Shown here piece by piece: positions 18,699 through 25,348 of a DNA stretch of 64,000 nt (positions within the stretch are counted from its first letter, which is position 1; each line of letters begins with the position of its first letter). The translations under genes and the position numbers were made by a program. Below the pieces are notes generated by a model. It ran no database searches. It was not told where the DNA came from and saw only the letters and a program-made list of their open reading frames with translations. Where the stretch lies: the NCBI RefSeq assembly GCF_035268865.1, contig NZ_DATFKB010000104.1, forward strand, positions 1 to 64,000, in the 5' to 3' direction. Origin of the DNA: Salinivirga sp035268865. Lineage in GTDB: Bacteria > Bacteroidota > Bacteroidia > Bacteroidales > Salinivirgaceae.

Positions 18699-20146
18699 GA
18701 CGACTGTTTTTGAGGTGAAACATCTTCTGCAACAGCATGTGCATCAATATCAAGTATTACTGACTGATAGGCAGACTCCAGCATTAGCAATTTTTGTTGT
18801 AAAAGTGTGAGATACTCAAGCGTGTATGCCAACGAATTAGAAAAGTGGTGCGATGGCCAGGTATCTTCTGCAACATCATTATAAAATTCTTCCAGTATGG
18901 GATTCAGATCGTGCGCAGGCAAAAGTGCATCCATTTCTCTCAAATACTGTTTAAGTTCATCCTGAAGGACGTAACCTTCACCACTACCGGCATCCTTGTC
19001 CAGCATGTATTTTCTTACCAAATCATGGCTAAAGGGTGTTTTCAAATAATGCAAAAACGGCTTTGAGTTTAAACCCGCCTCGGGCCTTACGCCTGAGTCA
19101 AACATTACAAGGTCGCTCTTAAGCCCATCAATTGTCTCTAAAACAGAGGCTGTACCAGCATGTAATTTTTGAGCTTTCGTGGCATCTGAGAATTGGTTTT
19201 TCTCAAGAAATAAACTATTTGATTCTTTCAATAATTTATTCCCATGCAACAGTTCACTGAATTGTCCATTGTAGCTTTGACTTAAATTCCGGGAAACCTT
19301 GACAGAAATGAGGTTTACAGATAAAACAAGCCAGGCCACCCCCAGCATCAACATAATAAACCGGCCAGTGATATACGTCTTGCTTTTCAAAATATGCGTA
19401 CCGTAAAGCGGCACAGCAATAAGAAACAAAAAAACATTACCTACCACCAAAAACATGGCCGCACCGGGCCAGTGCATAAGTTTGAAAAGATAACCAGCAG
19501 CAAGAATACCAGCAGCAAAAAAAGCAATAATTATGGATACTTTATGAAGCCGATCGCTGACATTACGTATGCTTTGTGCAAGTAAGGCAGGCAAAAACAA
19601 TACAATCAGCATAAATTCACCTACTACGAGTAAAATCCCTGATGCCGGCCAATGCTGAACTTTAAACAGCACACCAAGCGCGAAAGCAAAAGCAGCAATA
19701 AATCCGGTAAGGTAAGTCAGCACATTTTTATTACTTCGGGTCTCTTTGTAGAGCACGTATACCGAAGTAGGCAGAAAAACCAGGCACAGAGTTAAAAACC
19801 CCAGTACTAACAACACACTGGCACCGGGCCAGTGGAAGACTTTAAACAGGGAGCCAAATCCCATTAAAACCGGCGCAATGAGTCCGGTTGCTTTCATTGT
19901 GTTTTTCATAATTCTATAAGTTTTATCGATTAAATAAAAGGTATCGTCCTGGATCTTTTTCAGCCCCCTGTAGCCGATCCTTTGCTGCACCATTTTATAT
20001 GCATCATTAAACTTATAGCCCTGTTCCATTTCGCTTTCCACATCGCAACAGATATGGTCAACCAAATCTTCCTTCAGATGCGAATAGAAGATTCTTGCTT
20101 GCACAACATCCTTTTCAATTACACTGATATGTGCCTCGGTTAACAT
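18695..20146 (-). CDS. HAAS-like membrane protein with three GldL-like repeats
   Basis: 483 residues. Residues 1-75 are a soluble helical domain (SHLKEDLVDHICCDVESEM, then YKMVQQRIGYRGLKKIQ) resembling the HAAS/DUF1700-type domain that commonly accompanies PadR regulators. Three helix pairs follow, each with FKxxHWP at residues 101, 161 and 221, a strict 60-residue period; a seventh helix is near 255-275. The remaining about 200 residues form a predicted periplasmic or cytoplasmic helical tail. It overlaps the upstream padR gene by 7 bp, and that regulator probably controls it. A sensor or envelope-stress role is inference. Confidence 0.75.
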   Translation of the reverse strand: MLTEAHISVIEKDVVQARIFYSHLKEDLVDHICCDVESEMEQGYKFNDAYKMVQQRIGYRGLKKIQDDTFYLIDKTYRIMKNTMKATGLIAPVLMGFGSLFKVFHWPGASVLLVLGFLTLCLVFLPTSVYVLYKETRSNKNVLTYLTGFIAAFAFALGVLFKVQHWPASGILLVVGEFMLIVLFLPALLAQSIRNVSDRLHKVSIIIAFFAAGILAAGYLFKLMHWPGAAMFLVVGNVFLFLIAVPLYGTHILKSKTYITGRFIMLMLGVAWLVLSVNLISVKVSRNLSQSYNGQFSELLHGNKLLKESNSLFLEKNQFSDATKAQKLHAGTASVLETIDGLKSDLVMFDSGVRPEAGLNSKPFLHYLKTPFSHDLVRKYMLDKDAGSGEGYVLQDELKQYLREMDALLPAHDLNPILEEFYNDVAEDTWPSHHFSNSLAYTLEYLTLLQQKLLMLESAYQSVILDIDAHAVAEDVSPQKQSS

Positions 20147-20490
20147 AACGAATTATTGAGTCCGTAATCAGGTTTCAGGATATTCGAAAGTGTATCCACA
20201 AATTCCTGCAGCTCTTTAATCTTTTCCATTGCAGAGTTATGCCCTTTCTCAGTGAGTTTGTAATACACACGCGTACGATTATTGACAGTCTCCTTGTCGG
20301 TTGTCACTACACCATCGTTCTCAAGCTTGTGCAAAATAGGATAAAGTGCCCCGTATGTAAGCTGCACCTTACCTGATGTAATTTCTTTTACTTTTTGGGT
20401 GATCTCATAACCATACATTCGGCCATTTTCCTTTAATAGTTTTAAAATGATCGATTTTATGGACCCCTTTAATAGCTCTTTTGATATCAT
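20140..20490 (-). CDS. PadR family transcriptional regulator
   Basis: 116 residues. The winged-helix PadR domain occupies about 10-90: ILKLLKENGRMYGYEITQKV (the 'YGYEI' hallmark), then LTYGALYPILHKLENDGVV and TRVYYKLTEKG. The short C-terminal helix for dimerisation is present. It is first in an operon with two overlapping membrane-protein genes, the usual context of PadR/HAAS pairs in which the regulator represses its own operon. AT-rich dyads lie directly upstream of its start. Confidence 0.95.
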   Translation of the reverse strand: MISKELLKGSIKSIILKLLKENGRMYGYEITQKVKEITSGKVQLTYGALYPILHKLENDGVVTTDKETVNNRTRVYYKLTEKGHNSAMEKIKELQEFVDTLSNILKPDYGLNNSLC

Positions 20491-20498
20491 GATTTATT

Positions 20499-20540
20499 TA
20501 TATATAAGATTCTATTATATTGCTAAATTAGTATATAAAA
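20499..20540 (-). promoter_or_regulatory. candidate PadR operator/promoter region
   Basis: TATATATAA at 20499-20507 and GTATATAAAA at 20531-20540 form an imperfect dyad just upstream of the padR start. PadR proteins often autoregulate at AT-rich dyads in this position. Direct support is only the dyad. Confidence 0.35.
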
Positions 20541-20682
20541 TTTTAAAAGTCAAGTTTTTTTGCTTTGTAACTAAAAATATTGTGATTAAACTTAAAATCC
20601 AATCGGCTAATACGCTCAATAACATAATATTACGAGCATTACACAAAAACACTTTCCCAAAAATTATTTTTTTCACTTACAA

Positions 20683-20711
20683 CCGACACTAATTGTCGGA
20701 CTTCCTCCGTA
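20683..20711 (+). promoter_or_regulatory. 17-bp palindromic motif plus CGTA upstream of the HIRAN gene
   Basis: CCGACACTAATTGTCGG (20683-20699) is an inverted repeat with 6-bp arms and 5-bp centre. After an 8-nt gap comes CGTA (20708-20711). A copy differing at one base, with the same gap and CGTA, lies upstream of the gene ending at 24549. The motif ends 39 nt before the ATG at 20739. It could be an operator or an alternative sigma-factor promoter. Confidence 0.6.
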
Positions 20712-20738
20712 ACCTTGAAAAAGAAAAACACATACATT

Positions 20739-21065
20739 ATGGAGAAAAAAAGTAATTTACTGACCAGTTTTCAAATTGCCGGATTCACTTATTACGAAGG
20801 CGCACTGGCTTTTAAGCATCTTACAATCGGGAAAAAGCTTAAACTGATAGCCGAACCCGAAAATCGGCACGACGATCATGCAGTAGCGCTTTACATGGAA
20901 AACTTCAAACTGGGCTATGTGCCGCGTGGCGACAATAAAGCTGTAGCCTTGTTGCTCAATAACGGATACGACGCATTTGAAGCGTTGGTACAACAAATCA
21001 ATCCTGAAGAGCATCCTGAAGCACAAGTACGGGTAGCTGTTTTGGTGAAACCACAAAATTCCTAA
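20739..21065 (+). CDS. stand-alone HIRAN domain protein
   Basis: 108 residues from the ATG; an in-frame TTG eight codons upstream is possible but falls right at the promoter motif. Nearly the whole protein is one HIRAN domain: FQIAGFTYYEGA, GKKLKLIAEPENRHDDHAV, KLGYVPRGDNKAVA. HIRAN domains bind single-stranded 3' DNA ends or stalled forks and are usually fused to helicases or nucleases; here it is alone. It precedes a WYL regulator that has its own promoter. A role in DNA damage or phage response is inference. Confidence 0.85.
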   Translation: MEKKSNLLTSFQIAGFTYYEGALAFKHLTIGKKLKLIAEPENRHDDHAVALYMENFKLGYVPRGDNKAVALLLNNGYDAFEALVQQINPEEHPEAQVRVAVLVKPQNS

Positions 21066-21070
21066 GTAAT

Positions 21071-21102
21071 TTTGCAACAGCCAATGCAAAATGTTACATT
21101 TG
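21071..21102 (+). promoter_or_regulatory. promoter of the WYL regulator gene
   Basis: TTTG at 21071-21074, 20-nt spacer, TACATTTG at 21095-21102, followed by the ATG at 21122. This matches the Bacteroidota promoter form with a spacer one base longer than typical. Confidence 0.6.
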
Positions 21103-21121
21103 AGTATTATTACCATACAAA

Positions 21122-22018
21122 ATGCTCGAACACCAGAAAATATTTCGCATTTTTCAACTGCTTGCCCGGCTGCGTGCGCCATTGGGTTGCACAAAAGCTG
21201 ATATTGCAGCAGATTTTGAAGTAAGTGCCCGCACAGTAGAGCGTTACCTGAGTTTACTGCGTAGCATTGGTTTTAATATCGAGTTTCAACGGGGGCGATA
21301 CCGCATTCGCTCCCTTAATGAAACCCGCATGCAGGTTGAAGACCTCATCACATTTACACTGGAGGAGGCTCAGTTGATTAAAACTGCACTCGAAAACCAG
21401 CAAGTGAAACATCCATTGCAGCAGAGCTTATTGAGTAAACTCTATGCCATGGCCGAAATGCCGGAACTCACCGAAACCGTGTTCGACCAGTCTGTAAGCA
21501 ACAACATTTCGTTGCTTTACCATGCCATGAAATACAAATTACAGGTTATACTACACAACTACCAGTCGCTTAACAGTGGTACAGTTCGCGACCGCCTGGT
21601 TGAGCCCATACGCATGTACCGTTACAACCGTTATTTGGCGGCCTGGGAAGTAGAAGACGGTATGATTAAAGAGTTTAAAACCGAACGCATCGAAAAAGTA
21701 GAACTTACAGAAACACGTATCCGCTATACGGCCAGGTATGGTAATTATGGAGTGGACCTCTTTGGCATGACCGGCGAAAAAAGCACTATAGTCGAGATGG
21801 AACTCAGCCACAGAGCTTTTTTACTTCTTACAGAAGAGTTTCCAGGCACGGAAAAATACCTCATCCAAAAACATGACCATTATTTACTCAAAATCCCGGT
21901 GTATAAATGGGAAGGAATTGGACGTTTTGTACTGGGATTGCCCGGTGAAATCCAAATTATTGGTCCGGAAGCATTCAAAGCATATGTTAAAAAGAAAATT
22001 GCAGAATATAGCAATTAA
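21122..22018 (+). CDS. WYL domain transcriptional regulator (YafY-like)
   Basis: 298 residues. The N-terminal helix-turn-helix (about 5-60) includes CTKADIAADFEVSARTVERYLSLL. The middle and C-terminal parts form a WYL domain, with YNRYLAAWEVEDG in place of the canonical W-Y-L run, and a WCX-like C-terminal extension. WYL proteins bind nucleic-acid ligands through this domain and often control defence or DNA-repair loci. It sits between a HIRAN gene and an AbiEi antitoxin, which fits that theme. Regulatory targets are not shown; the paired 17-bp motifs nearby are candidates. Confidence 0.9.
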   Translation: MLEHQKIFRIFQLLARLRAPLGCTKADIAADFEVSARTVERYLSLLRSIGFNIEFQRGRYRIRSLNETRMQVEDLITFTLEEAQLIKTALENQQVKHPLQQSLLSKLYAMAEMPELTETVFDQSVSNNISLLYHAMKYKLQVILHNYQSLNSGTVRDRLVEPIRMYRYNRYLAAWEVEDGMIKEFKTERIEKVELTETRIRYTARYGNYGVDLFGMTGEKSTIVEMELSHRAFLLLTEEFPGTEKYLIQKHDHYLLKIPVYKWEGIGRFVLGLPGEIQIIGPEAFKAYVKKKIAEYSN

Positions 22019-22114
22019 ATAAAAATTATTTTCGCCAAACAATAATGGTTAAGACTTCTCAATTATAAGTATTATCAACAAAATGATCTTAAAATGTAAA
22101 AACAAATTCCTACA

Positions 22115-22735
22115 ATGGGAATCTTAAACCATTCAATTCAAATCCTTTTATTAGGTATGCTTACCAGCTGCATACCTCACAATTATTACCAAATGTGCAC
22201 CGCAGCATCAGAAGATGTCGACAAACAGAATAACAATTTGGTGTATGAAAACGAAGATGTGCGCGTCACTTATAATCTCTGGGCTGAACCGGGGAATAGT
22301 AGCTTTTGGGTACACAATAAAACCAGCACTGACATTGTCATTGAACTTAATCGCTCGCACCTGATTATTAACGGAGTGGTGCATACCTATTTTCAAAACC
22401 GGGTTTTCACCACCGTCGACGAAAGCAGTATTTCATCAGGTAAGTCAAAAGCCACCAGATACAATGCCCGTCAGTTGAGCATTAAAAATATCGAAGAAAG
22501 AATTGAACAGAAGCAATTGCGCATACCCCCCAATGCAGCCAAAAAAGTGACAGGTTTCTCAATTATGAAAAGCATTTACCGCGACTGCGATCTTGTACGA
22601 ATCACTGACCGGAAAGAAAACAGCATAAAAAAATTTACGAAAGACGCTTCGCCACTTATTTTCCGCAACATGATCTCTTACTGTAAAGGAAAAAACTTTA
22701 ACTGTAGCAGAATTTCAACAAGCGCTGCTTCTTAA
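22115..22735 (+). CDS. hypothetical lipoprotein
   Basis: 206 residues. A short hydrophobic N-terminus ends in the lipobox LLGMLTSC (Cys19), so the protein is probably a lipoprotein. The mature part contains VRVTYNLWAEPGNSSFWVHNK and a later IYRDCDLVRI block; the overall feel is of a beta-sandwich with conserved tail found in Bacteroidota hypotheticals. I do not recognise a function. It stands alone within the accessory stretch. Confidence 0.68.
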   Translation: MGILNHSIQILLLGMLTSCIPHNYYQMCTAASEDVDKQNNNLVYENEDVRVTYNLWAEPGNSSFWVHNKTSTDIVIELNRSHLIINGVVHTYFQNRVFTTVDESSISSGKSKATRYNARQLSIKNIEERIEQKQLRIPPNAAKKVTGFSIMKSIYRDCDLVRITDRKENSIKKFTKDASPLIFRNMISYCKGKNFNCSRISTSAAS

Positions 22736-22873
22736 AGAACTTATAAAAGTTTAAATTGAGAGAGTAAATAAATATTGCCGCCAGAATGTAGCTATAAAAA
22801 TAAAACATCTCACCTTTACATCTCATGTAACTAAAAGACCCATTTTTTAGGTCCTATTGATACACAAAATGTA

Positions 22874-23674
22874 ATGGCAGATAGTGTTTATAAATCGAGA
22901 AATCTCACCAGAGATCAGCTTCATTTCCTAAAGCGAATTGAGGAGGAGGAGATATTGTATTTTCAACTCAGTGAAATTGAGGAAGAATTGAATGAATCTT
23001 ACGCTAACCTGAATGAAATACTCGAGAACCTGGTTGAAAAGGGAGTACTCATCCGTTTAGAAAAAGGAAAATATTGCAAAGCAAACTTTAACGAACCCAA
23101 TGTATTGGCATCATTTATATCCCATGGTGGAATCATTGCTTATTGGTCAGCCTTGCATATCCATAACCTTACCGACCGTTTTCCCAACACAATATTTATT
23201 AAAACTGATTACCGGAAAAGGAATACATCTGTTTTGGGTTCAACCATTCAGTTTGTATACACAAAACCGGAAAAACGAATTGGAACCATCCAAATGGGAT
23301 ATGGGCAAAATTCTTATGTCATAACCGATAAAGAAGCAACGTTAATCGATTGTTTCGATCAACCACGTTATGCTGGTGACTGGCCGGATTTATTGCGGGC
23401 TTTACACCAGGCAGATATCAATTCTGAAAAAATGATTGAATACACGAAAATTTATCAAAATCAATCACTGATAAAGCGAATCGGTTACTTGGCTGAGTTA
23501 TTCAACAAAAAGAAACTACAAGAATTTATTGATTTTGCATTAACCCAAACCGGCAAGCGTTATATTCTTTTAGAACCCGGTGGCCCGGACAATGGTGCAT
23601 TTGATGCCAGATGGAAAATTCGGTTAAATATTGATGATGAATCTATCAAAAGTATTATTGAAGCAGAGTATTAA
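22874..23674 (+). CDS. AbiEi family antitoxin / transcriptional regulator
   Basis: 266 residues. An N-terminal winged helix (about 10-60, LNEILENLVEKGVLIRLEKGKYC) is followed by the AbiEi C-terminal antitoxin region (SHGGIIAYWSALHIHNLTDRF, then SYVITDKEATLIDCFDQPRYAGDW). In type IV toxin-antitoxin systems this protein represses the operon and neutralises an AbiEii nucleotidyltransferase toxin. Its stop codon is followed immediately by the start of a second frame, as in intact abiE operons, but that frame closes after 53 codons without any nucleotidyltransferase motif. It is therefore an orphan antitoxin here. Confidence 0.88.
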   Translation: MADSVYKSRNLTRDQLHFLKRIEEEEILYFQLSEIEEELNESYANLNEILENLVEKGVLIRLEKGKYCKANFNEPNVLASFISHGGIIAYWSALHIHNLTDRFPNTIFIKTDYRKRNTSVLGSTIQFVYTKPEKRIGTIQMGYGQNSYVITDKEATLIDCFDQPRYAGDWPDLLRALHQADINSEKMIEYTKIYQNQSLIKRIGYLAELFNKKKLQEFIDFALTQTGKRYILLEPGGPDNGAFDARWKIRLNIDDESIKSIIEAEY

Positions 23675-23836
23675 ATGACTGATGTTTCGCAGTTATATAA
23701 ACAATTAAAAAACAGCTCTTTGGTTAATATGATAATTCCGCACCTAACGGCGCTCGGGTCTTACCCAGGCATACAATTCTACCATAATTCCGCACCTATA
23801 TTTCGACTGCGCTCAATAACCAACGGTGCTTTCTGA
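23675..23836 (+). pseudogene. truncated 5' end of a probable abiEii toxin gene
   Basis: The ATG directly abuts the AbiEi stop (TAAATG). The frame reads MTDVSQLYKQLKNSSLVNM and then runs into repeat sequence, stopping at codon 54. No GSxxLDK-type nucleotidyltransferase motif occurs. The position is that of AbiEii in intact operons; identity by sequence is not certain because only about 18 codons precede the break. Confidence 0.6.
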
Positions 23837-23873
23837 AGTTTTTAAGCCTCATTAGAGGCGATATTATGGTAGA
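23732..23873. repeat. short repeat element with direct and inverted copies
   Basis: ATAATTCCGCACCTA occurs twice exactly (23732-23746 and 23784-23798). TCTACCATAATTCCGC (23778-23793) matches the reverse complement of 23858-23873 at 14 of 16 bases, and a perfect GCCTC-ATTA-GAGGC hairpin lies at 23846-23859. The block starts exactly where the presumed toxin frame is lost. It looks like a small non-coding insertion or REP-like dispersed repeat. Confidence 0.6.
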
Positions 23874-24136
23874 TAATTTATGCAAAAATGGAAAATCGCC
23901 GCGATGCTTCGTTAAATAGCATTAACAAAAGAGTTATCGGCGAACATACACGAGGGTAAAACAAAGTTGATTTATGTAAATCTCAGTAAGTCAATCTGAT
24001 GTTAAGTGCGAAACTTTAGTAAATGATTAAACAAAGTGGAAAAACACTGGCACAGAAGCCTACAACACCAGGTATCTTCCGAAGAATCATCTAAAGCAAG
24101 CCACATAATTAGCAGTGTAAAAAACAGAATATTTAA

Positions 24137-24540
24137 TTATTTGTAAACACAACCAACAACCTCATAACCAACAATAAAACCCAAAAAACGCTGAAAGGCC
24201 GTTTAAATATGCTGATCGGCATTAGCGATAAACTCAAGTTTCTCGTGGGCTTTTTTTATTTCTTCGGATATGAAGCCCTGCTTAAAAGTTTGCAAGCAAA
24301 CCCACATGTACAAATAAAATTGCTCGCAAGTTTACAGGTCGACCGGTTGTTGCACCAGATAGTTGAGCATGGCAACCAGGAAACAGGAATGTCGCAGGAT
24401 GATCACTTTGAACGGTTCCATTAGTGCGCTGACTGCAGAATCATTTGGGTGACGTTTATTTAGCCCGCATACTCAAAAGAATAGAAAATCAGCGACAGGA
24501 AGTAATTATTGCTATAGAAAACCAAACAAACAAGGGCTGA
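24137..24540 (+). pseudogene. remnant of a PLD-domain helicase gene joined to another gene's tail
   Basis: From 24137 an open frame encodes TLKGRLNMLIGISDKLKFLV, then GFFYFFGYEALLKSL and LLASLQVDRLLHQIVEHGNQ, typical of the N-terminal phospholipase-D-like region of SNF2/DEAD helicases found in restriction and defence loci. It has no proper start codon context and stops at 24424, about 70 residues into a domain that should continue for many hundreds. A second frame, ending at 24540, reads LARILKRIENQRQEVIIAIENQ and could be the C-terminus of another protein. Both look like deletion leftovers. Confidence 0.55.
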
Positions 24541-24548
24541 CTTTTTCA

Positions 24549-24992
24549 TCATTCATATTCAGCATGCTCCGGATCAAACCGACCTTTGTCCGGGTGAATA
24601 GTGTCTACCTCCATATAAAGTGTTTTAGAAGGATGTTCCTCATCAAGTAACAAAACATATTTTTGCTTTCTATCGAGATGAATATGGGTTACATGTGCAA
24701 AATGTGTATCTACAACATGAAACCGGTTATTACCCCCTATTACATCATAGAACTCGCTACCATCATCAAGTTGTTGCTTTAACTTTACAAGCAAATACAA
24801 TTCACCTTTAATCATAAATGAATAATTGGCTCCTGATCTTTGAATTAATTTGACAATATAATGACCCGACACCTCATACCAGGTATCATAGGGTACTATT
24901 GTTACAGAATCATTTTCGGCATTGTAAACCAACTGGGCTTTTAAGGGCATTGTAAATGCAAAAAGCAATATTAAAACAAAAATTAAACGCAT
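24549..24992 (-). CDS. secreted hypothetical protein
   Basis: 147 residues starting at the ATG of a clean signal peptide (MRLIFVLILLFAFTMPLKAQ); a longer frame would add 17 residues ahead of it. The mature protein has no recognised domain; a His-rich patch, HVVDTHFAHVTHIHLDRK, lies near residues 95-112 and might bind metal. Its promoter region carries the second copy of the 17-bp palindrome that also precedes the HIRAN gene, implying shared control. Confidence 0.65.
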   Translation of the reverse strand: MRLIFVLILLFAFTMPLKAQLVYNAENDSVTIVPYDTWYEVSGHYIVKLIQRSGANYSFMIKGELYLLVKLKQQLDDGSEFYDVIGGNNRFHVVDTHFAHVTHIHLDRKQKYVLLLDEEHPSKTLYMEVDTIHPDKGRFDPEHAEYE

Positions 24993-25024
24993 AACAGGAC
25001 ATTTTAAAGGTTTATTAAGTAATC

Positions 25025-25053
25025 TACGATGCACTCCCGACAACTAGTGTCGG
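25025..25053 (-). promoter_or_regulatory. second copy of the 17-bp palindrome plus CGTA
   Basis: On the minus strand CCGACACTAGTTGTCGG (25053-25037) is followed after 8 nt by CGTA (25028-25025). It matches the motif at 20683 at 16 of 17 bases with an identical gap. It ends 44 nt before the start codon at 24992. Confidence 0.6.
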
Positions 25054-25295
25054 ATTTTGAATTTTTTATAATATTTTTTTTTGAGGTAGTTAAATTTACT
25101 GTAGTTGACTTTAATTAGGGCTGATAAAGAGATCAAGTTATAGCAACCAAAGCAGGAATTAAGCAGTTAAACTAACAAAAGAAAATGAAGAGAAAGATTT
25201 AAATGCTTTGCGTTGTGACAAATATATCTCCGATAAGCTCACATAGCTCGAATTTTGGTTTTTTATAAAACAACCAACCATAATGCGATATTAGA
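25054..25295. other. gene-free stretch between the accessory region and the macroglobulin gene
   Basis: AT-rich, with no open frame of note, no hairpin beyond the macroglobulin terminator at its left-strand end, and no recognised RNA gene. Confidence 0.5.
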
Positions 25296-25327
25296 CAAAA
25301 AAAGCCCGCTACAAAATTGCAGCGGGC
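25296..25327 (-). terminator. rho-independent terminator of the alpha-2-macroglobulin gene
   Basis: GCCCGCT (25304-25310) pairs with AGCGGGC (25321-25327) around a 10-nt loop, followed on the minus strand by seven Ts. Confidence 0.88.
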
Positions 25328-25348
25328 AATGGAATTATTTCAAATAGA

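Noticed and set aside
20447..20692. An 81-residue plus-strand frame over the padR promoter
   Set aside because: It is low-complexity AT-rich sequence running opposite to padR and across the palindromic motif; no family resemblance.
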